The translations under genes were made by a program, and so were the position numbers. From contig NZ_JAIWPE010000095.1 of the NCBI RefSeq assembly GCF_021028955.1, positions 185,793 to 249,792 of the forward strand: a DNA stretch of 64,000 nucleotides, given 5' to 3'. The DNA comes from Salipaludibacillus sp. CUR1 (GTDB taxonomy: Bacteria > Bacillota > Bacilli > Bacillales > Salisediminibacteriaceae). Below are positions 42,264 to 51,341 of the stretch, one piece after another; position 1 is the stretch's first letter; the number at the start of each line of letters is the position of its first letter. The notes under the pieces are model-generated. The model did not search any database. It was not told the origin of the DNA and saw nothing but the letters and a program-made list of their open reading frames with translations.

Positions 42264-43766
42264 ATGCCGCAAAGAAAAATAGCAATTATCGGAGCCGGTC
42301 CTGGAGGACTCGCAGCAGCAATGATGCTTTCTGCCAAAGGCTTTCAGGTCCAGATTTTTGAAAAACAGGATTACGTGGGAGGCCGAACCTCCTCATTTAC
42401 TAAGCAGGGTTATACATTCGATTTAGGTCCTACTTTCTTCAGTATGCCATTTATTCTGGAAGAGATATTTGAATCTTCAAATCGCAGATTAGAAGATTAC
42501 GTCACGTTAAAAAAGCTTGACCCTATGTATACATTATCTTTTGATGATTTAACAATAAAGGCTAGTTCTGATCCTGAAAAAATGAGACAGAATATCGAGA
42601 AACATTTTCCAGGGTTCGGAAAAAACTATGACAGGTTTATGAATGATACGAGAAAGAAAATGAAGGCCCTGCTGCCTGTTCTGCAGAATAAACACGCGTC
42701 TCTTTTTGATTATTTACGGCTAAGGAGTCTAAAAGCTCTACCCCAGCTGGAGATTGGGAAGTCGCTTCACGACGTCTTGTCAAAATACTTTGATGACGAA
42801 CGGCTGAAATTATCTTTTACATTCCAGTCAAAGTATTTAGGTATGTCGCCTTGGGACTGCCCCGGCGCTTTCAGCATTCTCTCTTTTATGGAGCACGAAT
42901 ATGGAGTCTTCCATCCTGCAGGAGGTTTAAACCAGTTAACTAAAGCCATGGCTGAAGTTGTCAGGGAGCACGGAGGAGAAATCCATACAGGCACGGGAGT
43001 TAAGAAACTCATACTTAATGGCACGAGGGACATAAGCGGTCTTGAATTAGATAATGGCGAGACAATTGATGTCGATGATGTGGTTATGAATGCGGATTTT
43101 GCTCAGGGAATGAGCCAGCTGGTGGATGATGAAAAACGGCGAAAATATAAAAATATTAAGTTGCAGAAGAAAAAATATTCCTGCTCCACTTTTATGATTT
43201 ACGCAGGTATTAACAAGCCGGTGGACCTTGATCATCATACCATTTTGTTTTCCGAGGATTATAAAAGAAATGTAGAAGAAATTACGAAGTCGAAAATTAT
43301 GTCTGATGACCCATCTGTTTATGTGCAGAATGCGTCCATTACAGATCCTTCTATGGCTCCTGAAGGTAAATCTTCTCTTTATATTCTGGCGCCGGTGCCC
43401 AATAACTTCAGCGGGATAGACTGGCATCAGGAAAAAACAGACTTCCGTGATTTAATACTGGATCAAGTAGAGAAAAGAGCAGGTTTGACCGATATAAGAA
43501 ACAATATGGAAGTTGAAGAAATCCTTACACCTTACGAATGGGAATTTGACAAACATGTTTATAAAGGGGCTACTTTTAACCTCGCTCATAACCTTGGACA
43601 GATGATGTATTTCCGTCCTCATAACAAGCTGCGTGAGATGAACAGGTTATGGCTTGTTGGCGGAGGAACGCATCCGGGAAGCGGATTGCCTACCATATTC
43701 GAATCTGCGAAAATCACAGCTGATCTAATTGCACGAGCCTACGGAGTGAAGGAGGAGAAAGCATGA
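42264..43766 (+). CDS. Carotenoid desaturase/oxidase, CrtN family (first paralogue)
   Basis: 500 residues. IAIIGAGPGGLAAAMMLSA and FEKQDYVGGRTSSF form the FAD site, GYTFDLGPTFFSMP is the family substrate-side segment, and WLVGGGTHPGSGLPTIFESAKI is the C-terminal FAD segment. It resembles CrtI/CrtN desaturases. It may be the 4,4'-diapophytoene desaturase, or the CrtNc-type enzyme acting on the terminal aldehyde. The start is ATG 42264 because AAAGAGGTGG precedes it; GTG 42255 lies within that site. It overlaps the next gene by 4 bp. First gene of the plus-strand crt operon. Confidence 0.85.
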   Translation: MPQRKIAIIGAGPGGLAAAMMLSAKGFQVQIFEKQDYVGGRTSSFTKQGYTFDLGPTFFSMPFILEEIFESSNRRLEDYVTLKKLDPMYTLSFDDLTIKASSDPEKMRQNIEKHFPGFGKNYDRFMNDTRKKMKALLPVLQNKHASLFDYLRLRSLKALPQLEIGKSLHDVLSKYFDDERLKLSFTFQSKYLGMSPWDCPGAFSILSFMEHEYGVFHPAGGLNQLTKAMAEVVREHGGEIHTGTGVKKLILNGTRDISGLELDNGETIDVDDVVMNADFAQGMSQLVDDEKRRKYKNIKLQKKKYSCSTFMIYAGINKPVDLDHHTILFSEDYKRNVEEITKSKIMSDDPSVYVQNASITDPSMAPEGKSSLYILAPVPNNFSGIDWHQEKTDFRDLILDQVEKRAGLTDIRNNMEVEEILTPYEWEFDKHVYKGATFNLAHNLGQMMYFRPHNKLREMNRLWLVGGGTHPGSGLPTIFESAKITADLIARAYGVKEEKA

Positions 43767-45226
43767 AGACAGCTATTATTGGGGGAGGCCTCGGGGGAAT
43801 GGTTTCCGCTCTGTATTTACAGCAGAAAGGCGAAGACGTAACGGTTTATGAGAGACACAATAAACTAGGAGGCCGTCTTGCTTTTTTGGAAAGGGACGGT
43901 TACCGGATAGACGAAGGCCCGACTATTGTCCTTCTTCCTCACATGATTAAAGATATTTTAAAAGAATTAAACATTGACCTTTCTAAACTGGAAATGGTCA
44001 AGATTGATCCTATTTATCCTCTTCATTTTAAAGATGGAAAAAAACTCCTTAAGTGGAGTGATAAACATAAGCAGGCTGAAGAAATTGAAAGGCTGTTTCC
44101 AGGTGAAAGCGATCATTTCCACGAGTATATGGATAGCATGAGAGAGCGCTTTGAAAAGGGAAAAGAAGCCTTTCTTGACCGGCCGTTTGTTAACCGGCGC
44201 TCGTTCTGGACTAAAAATAACATTAAGACTCTGATGAAACTCAAAGCTTATCAGACTGTAAGACACCAGACTAAAAAGTTTTTTAAGTCTAAACAGCTCC
44301 AGGAAGCTTTCTCACTGCAAACATTATATATTGGCGGATCTCCTGAACAAACGCCGGCTATTTATTCACTGGTGCCTTTCAGCGAGCATGAACATGGAAT
44401 CTGGTATATTAAAGGCGGCTACGCGCATCTAGCAGAGCTGCTGGAGGAAGAGCTGTCAAACCGCGGCATTAAAATTGAATATAAGGCAGAAGTCGAACGA
44501 ATTGAAACTGCCGAAAACCGGGCCATCTCTCTGTCAGTTAATGGAAATGATTTTTCGTTTGACCGTTTTATTTTAAATGGAGACTTCCCTGTTGCCGAAA
44601 AGCTGCTGCAAAAGAAATCCGGCAGATCTTACACTCCTTCGGTGGGTACTCTTCTTATCTATCTTGGTATCGAAGGCACGCTAACTACCAGTCATGTGCA
44701 TCAATTTTTTATGGGAGAAGAGCTGGACAGCCAAATGAAAGAGATATTTGTTAAAAAGACACTGCCTTCAGACCCTTCCTTTTACTTGTTTAATCCGTCG
44801 TTAATAGACGCGTCACTAGCCCCGCCGGGTAAAAGTGCCGCCTATCTGCTTATTCCGGTACCGGCCTCGGAAGAAATTAAGAGAGAAGAATATCTCACCT
44901 ATGCTGATAAAATTATCGATCAGTTAAGTGAAAGGCTGGATAAGGACCTGAAAGAAAAAATAATCTGGAAGGAAGTCAGGACTCCGATCGAAGCGAAAAG
45001 AGATGGGTTATTTGACGGGGGCAGTTTCGGAATCGCTCCGACGTTATTCCAGTCAGGGGTATTCCGTCCGCAGCTCAAACCTTTCGAGTATGAGAACATT
45101 TATGCTGTCGGAGCGTCTGTTCATCCGGGCGGCGGCGTTCCTATCGTCATGCAGGGAGCTAAAATACTGTCACAGTTTATAGATGAAGAACAAAGGGACA
45201 GTGATCAGAAATACAACCAGGGTTAA
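43763..45226 (+). CDS. crtN: 4,4'-diapophytoene desaturase CrtN-like (second paralogue)
   Basis: 487 residues. TAIIGGGLGGMVSALYLQQ and YERHNKLGGRL bind FAD; GYRIDEGPTIVLLPHM follows. SLQTLYIGGSPEQTPAIYSLVP and the C-terminal AVGASVHPGGGVPIVMQGAK parallel S. aureus CrtN more closely than the other two paralogues do. It would introduce the double bonds converting 4,4'-diapophytoene to diaponeurosporene or diapolycopene at the membrane. ATG 43763 overlaps the stop of the previous gene (ATGA), and crtM follows 56 bp later, so the three are cotranscribed. Confidence 0.85.
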   Translation: MKTAIIGGGLGGMVSALYLQQKGEDVTVYERHNKLGGRLAFLERDGYRIDEGPTIVLLPHMIKDILKELNIDLSKLEMVKIDPIYPLHFKDGKKLLKWSDKHKQAEEIERLFPGESDHFHEYMDSMRERFEKGKEAFLDRPFVNRRSFWTKNNIKTLMKLKAYQTVRHQTKKFFKSKQLQEAFSLQTLYIGGSPEQTPAIYSLVPFSEHEHGIWYIKGGYAHLAELLEEELSNRGIKIEYKAEVERIETAENRAISLSVNGNDFSFDRFILNGDFPVAEKLLQKKSGRSYTPSVGTLLIYLGIEGTLTTSHVHQFFMGEELDSQMKEIFVKKTLPSDPSFYLFNPSLIDASLAPPGKSAAYLLIPVPASEEIKREEYLTYADKIIDQLSERLDKDLKEKIIWKEVRTPIEAKRDGLFDGGSFGIAPTLFQSGVFRPQLKPFEYENIYAVGASVHPGGGVPIVMQGAKILSQFIDEEQRDSDQKYNQG

Positions 45227-45282
45227 AGTAAACGGCAAACGGTAACCTTTTGGATGAACATTCAGCAGAGGAGGAGTGGCTT

Positions 45283-46119
45283 ATGCACGTAAATGAAGCC
45301 TACCAATCTTGTAAAAAAATAATAGACTATCACTCAAAAACTTTTGCTAAAGCTTTTCAGCACTTACCCTTAAAAAAACGCCGGGCAGTTTGGGCAGTTT
45401 ATGCGTTTTGCCGTACAGCTGATGATATTGTAGATGAAGGGCTCACTCCCGATAAAGACATACGGGAATTTAAAAGGCAGCTCGATTTATTTTCAGCCGG
45501 TCAGCTGCCTGAGCCTTCTCCTCTGTGGATTGCATTAAAGGATACCTTTCAACGTTTTGACTTTGACTTAACTCCTTTCTATGAGATGATTGCAGGCCAG
45601 GAAATGGATTTAAAGAGAAAGAAGTATACGTCGCTCGATGACGTTCTTGATTATTCCTATCACGTTGCCAGCACGGTAGGGCTCATGCTTCTTCCTATTC
45701 TCGCTCCTGCAAATAAGGATAAGCTTACAGAGAGTGCTATCTATTTAGGATATGCCATGCAACTGACTAATATATTAAGAGATATAGGAGAAGATTTAGG
45801 CAGAGGCAGAGTTTATATTCCAGAGGAACTGATGGTAAAGCACGGTTATACTTTGTCTATGCTGGAAGAGAATGATATTAACCTGCCATTTAAGGCTCTG
45901 TGGGAAGAGATGGCGTGTCTTGCAGAAAAATATTATGAGCTAAGCCTTGAATCAATTCATTTATATCCGGCTGCTTCCAGGATGCCAGTAAAAGCAGCTG
46001 CCCACTTCTACCGTGAGATTCTGAATTCTGTACGTTCAAACGGGTATGATGTATTCGGGCAAAGAGCTTTTGTAACGAGTGAGGAGAAAAAACAGATATT
46101 AAGTACAATCGCTGAATAA
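45283..46119 (+). CDS. crtM: 4,4'-diapophytoene synthase CrtM (squalene/phytoene synthase family)
   Basis: 278 residues. The two Asp-rich prenyl-diphosphate sites are seen: RTADDIVDE (near residue 46) and TNILRDIGEDLGRGRVYIP (near 165-183). KAFQHLPLKKRRAVWAVYAFC is the family N-terminal signature. Condenses two farnesyl diphosphates into the C30 chain that starts the pathway. ATG 45283 sits after GAGGAGGAG; the upstream in-frame TTG does not. Last gene of the plus-strand crt operon, ended by a hairpin at 46225. Confidence 0.94.
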   Translation: MHVNEAYQSCKKIIDYHSKTFAKAFQHLPLKKRRAVWAVYAFCRTADDIVDEGLTPDKDIREFKRQLDLFSAGQLPEPSPLWIALKDTFQRFDFDLTPFYEMIAGQEMDLKRKKYTSLDDVLDYSYHVASTVGLMLLPILAPANKDKLTESAIYLGYAMQLTNILRDIGEDLGRGRVYIPEELMVKHGYTLSMLEENDINLPFKALWEEMACLAEKYYELSLESIHLYPAASRMPVKAAAHFYREILNSVRSNGYDVFGQRAFVTSEEKKQILSTIAE

Positions 46120-46125
46120 TTTGAA

Positions 46126-46204
46126 GAGGCTGGTACGAGATTAAATTTTAATTGAAGGACAGAAGGCGATGACGCCAGAGGGATTAAGCAGCTACAAGCA
46201 ACCT
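46126..46204 (-). repeat. Terminal-repeat intergenic element, fragment F
   Basis: GAGGCTGGTACGAG followed by ATTGAAGGACAGAAGGCG-type sequence and GAGGGATTAAG, which is the reverse complement of part of the right module of copies B and C. A short remnant placed seven bases after the crtM stop. Confidence 0.65.
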
Positions 46205-46224
46205 GCATTAATGATTTTAGATAG

Positions 46225-46261
46225 AAAAATGGCTCTCACATAAGTGAGGGCCATTCTTTTT
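46225..46261. terminator. Bidirectional terminator between the convergent crt operons
   Basis: AATGGCTCTCAC, loop ATAA, GTGAGGGCCATT, with A5 before and TTTTT after, so it works for crtM (plus) and crtP (minus). A near-identical stem is used at 56135-56167. Confidence 0.9.
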
Positions 46262-46311
46262 CACTTGCTTTTGTTCAGCCTCTTCTTATTCCGTTCACCG
46301 GCAAAAGAATG

Positions 46312-47787
46312 TTAAAATTCTTCAATAATCAGTCCGGCTGCATTCCGGCCGCTTAAAACAACCATAGGAGATCCGCCTCCGGGGTGTGTACTTCCCCCTG
46401 CAAAAAACAAATTAGAAAGGTCCTGTGACCGATTATAAGGACGCAAAAAAGTGTCCTTTTTTCTGTTGGAAGCAATACCGTAAAGGGCTCCCCGGTAGGC
46501 ATAGAAGCGTTCAGCTATATCACGGGGAGAGACCGTTTCCGACTGAATAAGCGAATCTTTGATCGGAAGTCCTCTGTTGCTGAGCAGTTTATAAATCTTT
46601 TCTTCAAGCATTGAGCTCTCTGGGGCGGTTCCCTTGTTTGCAAGGGGAGGAGCGTTGACAAGAATAAACATATTATCTCCATCAGGTGAGAGGGAAGGAT
46701 CAGTTTTAGATGACGTACAAATATAAATAGTAGGGTCAATTCCATACTGGCCATCCTGAAAAATAGTTTCAAATTCTTCCCTGGTCCGGTCGCCAAAATA
46801 AACATGATGATGGTGAACATCATATCTTCCTGAGAGAGCGGCTAATATGACAAAGGCAGAAATAGAAGGTTCATATTGATCAAATTTGCCGTCTGGCAGT
46901 GAAGGTCTCTCTTTTTCTTCAACCAGCCTCGGGTATTGTGTGAGCAGGTCCCCGTTTAATACAAATGCCTCTGCTTCCACCAGCTTGCCTTCTGCTGTTT
47001 CAACCGCCTTTATTGTTCCGTCTTTAGCTATGCATTTGACGACTTCTTCACCTTTACAGATGTCTACGCCAAGTTTTTGAGCTGCTTTCTCAAAGCCAAG
47101 AGCAATTTGATGGTTCCCGCCTTTCGTGAAATATACCCCGTCGCCCATTTCCAAATGGCCGATTAAAGCGAAGGTAGCCGGAGCGTTAAAAGGGGAGGAG
47201 CCAATATATGTGGCATAACGGTTAAATGCTTTTATAATTCTTTCATCTTTAAAATAACGTCTATGAAAGCGGTCAAGGCTTTCGAGAGGTCTGGAAGATG
47301 ACATGGCTTTAGCGAGAGGCAGGGATAAATAATCTTTCCATGAAGAGAATGTCCTGTTTAAAAAATGATTCTCCGCCAGCTGATAGAGTTTTTTTACTTC
47401 TTTTAAATACTCACTGTATTTGGCAGCAGAGGAACTATCCAGCCTGTTTAACTCTTCAGTCATTTCTTCTTTGTCAGAAGAAAAAAAGAGATGGGAACCA
47501 TCTGAAAATTCGTTCTTAGTATGAGTGGTTAATTTAATAAACTGAAAGTAATCATCCGGGTTTTCTCCGGCTTCAATTAAAATATTCCGGAAAACATGAG
47601 GCATAGTAATAGTGTTAGGACCGAAATCGAAATGATGGGTGCCAAGGACCACATCTTTGAGTTTTCCTCCGGTATAATCATTTTTTTCAAACAAGGTAGT
47701 TTGAAACCCTTCCGATTGGAGTTTAATGGCAGCAGATAAACCAGCCAGGCCTCCTCCGATCACCACGGCGCGCTTTTGTTTATTCAT
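46312..47787 (-). CDS. crtP: Diaponeurosporene oxidase CrtP-like (CrtNb-type)
   Basis: 491 residues. AVVIGGGLAGLSAAIKLQ and FEKNDYTGGKL bind FAD, then FDFGPNTITMPHVF. The C-terminus (YRGALYGIASNRKKDTFLRP, then FFAGGSTHPGGGSPMVVLSGR) is close to S. aureus CrtP, which oxidises the terminal methyl group of diaponeurosporene. Its start ATG overlaps the stop of the glycosyltransferase gene (ATGA). Last gene of the minus-strand carotenoid operon. Of the three paralogues this one is assigned with most confidence. Confidence 0.88.
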   Translation of the reverse strand: MNKQKRAVVIGGGLAGLSAAIKLQSEGFQTTLFEKNDYTGGKLKDVVLGTHHFDFGPNTITMPHVFRNILIEAGENPDDYFQFIKLTTHTKNEFSDGSHLFFSSDKEEMTEELNRLDSSSAAKYSEYLKEVKKLYQLAENHFLNRTFSSWKDYLSLPLAKAMSSSRPLESLDRFHRRYFKDERIIKAFNRYATYIGSSPFNAPATFALIGHLEMGDGVYFTKGGNHQIALGFEKAAQKLGVDICKGEEVVKCIAKDGTIKAVETAEGKLVEAEAFVLNGDLLTQYPRLVEEKERPSLPDGKFDQYEPSISAFVILAALSGRYDVHHHHVYFGDRTREEFETIFQDGQYGIDPTIYICTSSKTDPSLSPDGDNMFILVNAPPLANKGTAPESSMLEEKIYKLLSNRGLPIKDSLIQSETVSPRDIAERFYAYRGALYGIASNRKKDTFLRPYNRSQDLSNLFFAGGSTHPGGGSPMVVLSGRNAAGLIIEEF

Positions 47788-48893
47788 CGATAGGTCCGTC
47801 CTTTCCACTCAAATCCACGTTGGGATAACCCTAAGTATGACGAGTAAATCATTAATAATATCATCGACAGAAGGGCAAAAGGAGTCAGGCTGAATAGCCA
47901 CCATTTCTGTCCCGTAAAAAGGTCGACTGTTAACTTTATAAGCATGGTTAACAAAAGAGGAGAGAGCAATATAAGATTATTCTGAATCAGCCCCGCTGCA
48001 GCAATAGGCAAAGGTAAGATGAAAAATACAGAATAAAAAAAGAGAAGTCCAATGACTATGAAAGGATTTCTTCCGAGTCCCGGAAACAGATTTTTTGAGA
48101 AGCCTTCCCATACTTCCCTGCTCGTCTCGTACATATAACACAGGACGCTGTTTGTATTATTCACCAGTCTTACCTTATAACCGGTTTTTTTAATTTCCCG
48201 TGCGATATGCACATCTTCTACTAATGAGTTTTTTACTTTTTCATGCCCTCCCATAGAAGTATAGGCGTCCCGGCGGAACAGCATAAATGAGCCGTGAGCA
48301 GCTGTGGCCGCAGGCCATCTGGTTAGATTTGAGAGTAATACCGGCAAGTGAAGAAGCACCACAAAATGCTGCATAGGAACGAGAAGGTGACCTAACAAGC
48401 TTTTAACCGGGTACCGGGGGAAACCGGTCACGAGACCTGTATCAGATTTAACTGCATTTAAAGACCGCTCGATCGTTTGCGGGTGCAGCCGCACATCGGC
48501 ATCGATAAATAACAAATAGTCTGCAGATGATCTTAATGAGAGCTGATGGCAGGCATGCACCTTTCCTACCCAGCCATCAGGCAGAGGTTTTCCTTCAATA
48601 ATTTTAAACCGCTGATCATTGCCAATGGTCTTTTCCAGCAGGTGCCTTGTTGCATCTGTCGAGCTGTCATCCAGAATAATATAGTCGGAATTTTTATAAG
48701 AAAGGCTCTTTAAAGACTGAACAAGGCCTTCTATATTGCGCTCTTCATTTCTTACAGGAATAAGAACGGATACACGCGGTTTGAGCCCCGGTGAGGAGGT
48801 GCCCTGGTCCTTCAGCCTGGGCAGACATATGGCGTTAGTTAATACCCATACGCTCATAGCGGCTAATGCAGCCAGGTAAAGGTATAGCAGCAT
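47784..48893 (-). CDS. crtQ: Carotenoid glycosyltransferase CrtQ-like (GT2)
   Basis: 369 residues. An N-terminal membrane helix (about 2-20) precedes a GT2 domain: VSVLIPVRNEERNIEGLVQSL, IILDDSSTD, the DxD-type LLFIDADVRL and LVEDVHIA. Three or four membrane segments close the protein, ending FEWKGRTYR like the S. aureus CrtQ tail. It would attach glucose to the carotenoid acid (or to a hydroxyl made by the CruF-like protein). ATG 48893 follows AAGGGGGG and directly abuts the acyltransferase stop. Confidence 0.88.
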   Translation of the reverse strand: MLLYLYLAALAAMSVWVLTNAICLPRLKDQGTSSPGLKPRVSVLIPVRNEERNIEGLVQSLKSLSYKNSDYIILDDSSTDATRHLLEKTIGNDQRFKIIEGKPLPDGWVGKVHACHQLSLRSSADYLLFIDADVRLHPQTIERSLNAVKSDTGLVTGFPRYPVKSLLGHLLVPMQHFVVLLHLPVLLSNLTRWPAATAAHGSFMLFRRDAYTSMGGHEKVKNSLVEDVHIAREIKKTGYKVRLVNNTNSVLCYMYETSREVWEGFSKNLFPGLGRNPFIVIGLLFFYSVFFILPLPIAAAGLIQNNLILLSPLLLTMLIKLTVDLFTGQKWWLFSLTPFALLSMILLMIYSSYLGLSQRGFEWKGRTYR

Positions 48894-49619
48894 TTATTTC
48901 CCCCCTTTAAACCGTGTCTTCAGATTTTCCCATTTCTGGCCGATTCCCTGTTTTCCTCTTAAAAGAACATTAAATGATTTAAATTGCCCGTTTACGACGG
49001 TTTGTTTTAATTCATCCAGCTGAAAGGTTACGGCGTCTTCAAACAGCTTTGTTTTTTTATGCCTATTCATATCCCTTTCCATATGTAAAGGTTTGCCGAT
49101 ATGAATATACCAGTCCGGAAGCTGATGATGAAAAAGGCCATGATAAAACGTTACAGGAATCACAGAAATATCCGGATTTTTGTCGTGCAAATAGGCTGCA
49201 CCAGAGAAAAATGAGAGGGGCCTTTTTTCAAGGTGTGTTTCCTCCCCCTGAGGGAACAGAAACAGGTGTTTCCCCCGATTTAGCTCATCTGACGCATAGG
49301 TTAATGATTCCATTAAAGATCTCTTTGACGAAGGGTTTACCGAAAAGGCGCCGAGCTTTCTGAAAAAAGGGAAACGTTTCAGGCCGTCTTCTCCCATCAT
49401 CGCTATTCCGTCCAGTTTAAGAAGGCGCTGGTTCAAATAAAACAGGAATAAGCCATCCCACCATGAACTGTGATTTATAAGATAAAGTCCCCCCGAAGCA
49501 GATGATGGTATATAAGAATGTTTAGTGATAAAAACTTTATTAAAAGATTTTTTAATTAATAAGCGGTTATACTGGTGAAAAATGTGCTCAAAGGCTTTTT
49601 TTCTTTCAGCTTTTATCAT
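48894..49619 (-). CDS. PlsC-like acyltransferase of the carotenoid operon (CrtO role)
   Basis: 241 residues. The acyltransferase block I NHSSWWD (H-x4-D) and block III FPQGEETH (usually FPEG) are present, with VIPVTFYHG farther on. The family is PlsC/LPLAT, not the DUF-type membrane CrtO of S. aureus, but the position between CrtQ and CruF-like genes suggests the same job: acylating the sugar of the glycosyl carotenoid. ATG 49619 lies 14 bp inside the preceding gene, with no good ribosome binding site, so translation is probably coupled. Confidence 0.82.
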   Translation of the reverse strand: MIKAERKKAFEHIFHQYNRLLIKKSFNKVFITKHSYIPSSASGGLYLINHSSWWDGLFLFYLNQRLLKLDGIAMMGEDGLKRFPFFRKLGAFSVNPSSKRSLMESLTYASDELNRGKHLFLFPQGEETHLEKRPLSFFSGAAYLHDKNPDISVIPVTFYHGLFHHQLPDWYIHIGKPLHMERDMNRHKKTKLFEDAVTFQLDELKQTVVNGQFKSFNVLLRGKQGIGQKWENLKTRFKGGK

Positions 49620-50400
49620 AGGCGGAGGTCCTTTTCTTTAAAATATGATACACAAAGTAGTAACACATTGCAGTAGCGGCAGAGAGCGCGGGAGCCAGCC
49701 AAAGCTGATTAACCAAAGCAACGATTATAAACATCAGGGCCATCATGCCGTATAGCAGCCTCATCCGGCCTGACCAGTATTCCGACCGACGGTTTATCCA
49801 GCCGTCCGATCGGTGATAGAGGCCGTAAATAAGTAAATGCAGGACAAAAGATAAAATAAACCATCCGTAAAAATTTGAGAAGGGTATGTCATAATAAAGG
49901 CCCCCTTCATCCCATACCCAGTATTGTTTAACATCATAGGCCACAGGATCAATAATCAGGTCAAGTGAAGTAGCTACCAGCGCCCCATAAAGGGCGTAAC
50001 TGAGCCCTTTCAATCGGGGTACAGCTTCTGCCAGAGGAGCGGCCAGCACATGGGAAGTACCTATTACCATTACCCACGCAAATCCGATCGTCACAGGTAC
50101 ACCGATTATTTTTGGCCCAAAGTCTGATTCATACGTATACTCTCCAAAAAAGAGACCAGTATGAACCCCGAAACTCTCTATAGCTATTGAAAGAAAAAAG
50201 ACAATCGCTATGGCAATTAACCCATATACTTTTGAACCGCTCCGATAAAAATATATCATTGCCAGTAAGCCTGAAGTGATGAGAAAGACAACATTAGCCC
50301 ATTCAAGCCAGGGAGGTACAAGGTCAAAAGATAATAAAAAAACTCCGATAATATACCAGATAACAAAAAAACGGAATATGTAATAATCAAACTTCGGCAT
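49606..50400 (-). CDS. cruF: CruF-like carotenoid hydratase (COG2324 membrane protein)
   Basis: 264 residues with seven or eight hydrophobic segments. It carries family-like patterns ESFGVHTGLFFGEYTY, IGVPVTIGFAWVMVI, DLIIDPVAYDVKQYWVW and FYGWFILSF. CruF-type proteins hydrate the terminal double bond of acyclic carotenoids; homologues are associated with C30 pigments of other Bacillus species that carry a glycosylated hydroxyl. First gene of the minus-strand operon cruF-acyltransferase-crtQ-crtP. ATG 50400 follows AAGGGGA. The presence of a hydratase distinguishes this locus from the staphyloxanthin cluster. Confidence 0.85.
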   Translation of the reverse strand: MPKFDYYIFRFFVIWYIIGVFLLSFDLVPPWLEWANVVFLITSGLLAMIYFYRSGSKVYGLIAIAIVFFLSIAIESFGVHTGLFFGEYTYESDFGPKIIGVPVTIGFAWVMVIGTSHVLAAPLAEAVPRLKGLSYALYGALVATSLDLIIDPVAYDVKQYWVWDEGGLYYDIPFSNFYGWFILSFVLHLLIYGLYHRSDGWINRRSEYWSGRMRLLYGMMALMFIIVALVNQLWLAPALSAATAMCYYFVYHILKKRTSAYDKS

Positions 50401-50538
50401 AAACAGGTCCCCTTTATTTTTCTGTAATAAGCTTTATAAATAGAGTGGTTCAGGCGCATGTTCTATGTCAAATTATATCGGACAGTGGAAAAATTGTACA
50501 ACAACCTGCTATGGTATAGCTGAACAGGAGGAGAAAAA

Positions 50539-51276
50539 ATGACTAAACGAAAACAAGTGGTTGTAACAGGAGCGGCACAGGGAATTGGCAAAAGCATTGC
50601 AGAAAGGTTTGCTCAGCAGGGGCATCACGTCTGGTTAATTGACATAAATGAGCAGAAAGGTAAACAGACAGAAGAGTTATTTTTAAAAGAAGGACTGAAA
50701 GTAACATTTGCTGCTGTAGATGTAACAGATCCCAATGAGATTGAACGATTTCTGGAAAGAGTTAAAAAGTTGGGCCTCACCATAAAAACACTTATAAATA
50801 ATGCCGGAGTTTCAAGGTTTCTGCCTCTTGATGACCTTACTCTGGAGGAATGGGAACTAGTGATGAACACAAATGTACGAAGTGCATTGCTGTTTTCACA
50901 AGGAGGTTCGAAAGTAATGGAACCGGGTAGTTCAATAATAAATATCGCCTCAACCCGAGCGCTGATGTCGGAACCGGGCAGTGAAGCTTATGCTGCTTCA
51001 AAAGGGGCCCTGTTATCTTTAACCCATGCTTTAGCCTCCAGTCTGGCCCCTTCAGGAATCAGGGTAAACTCTGTCAGCCCAGGATGGATTCAAACTGAAA
51101 ACTATGAGCAGTTAAGAGAGGGTGACCACAGGCAGCATTGGTCAGGCCGTGTTGGAAAGCCTGATGATATAGCAAGAACCTGCCTTTTCTTAGCGGATGA
51201 ATCCAACGACTTTATTACCGGTGAAAATATCGTTGCAGATGGCGGGATGACCAGGAAAATGATTTACAGGGATTGA
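50539..51276 (+). CDS. Short-chain dehydrogenase/reductase
   Basis: 245 residues, classical SDR: TGAAQGIG (cofactor), NNAG in LINNAGVSRF, catalytic IASTRALMSEPGSEAYAASKG (S...YxxxK), and C-terminal ITGENIVADGGMTRK. Looks like a FabG-type enzyme with unknown substrate. Divergent from the cruF operon, so a carotenoid role is possible but unproven. ATG 50539 follows AGGAGG. Confidence 0.88.
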   Translation: MTKRKQVVVTGAAQGIGKSIAERFAQQGHHVWLIDINEQKGKQTEELFLKEGLKVTFAAVDVTDPNEIERFLERVKKLGLTIKTLINNAGVSRFLPLDDLTLEEWELVMNTNVRSALLFSQGGSKVMEPGSSIINIASTRALMSEPGSEAYAASKGALLSLTHALASSLAPSGIRVNSVSPGWIQTENYEQLREGDHRQHWSGRVGKPDDIARTCLFLADESNDFITGENIVADGGMTRKMIYRD

Positions 51277-51341
51277 GATACCAATAAGAATCACGTATTA
51301 TAGTAGATTAATTAAAATGATCAATAAGGAGATAATATCAA

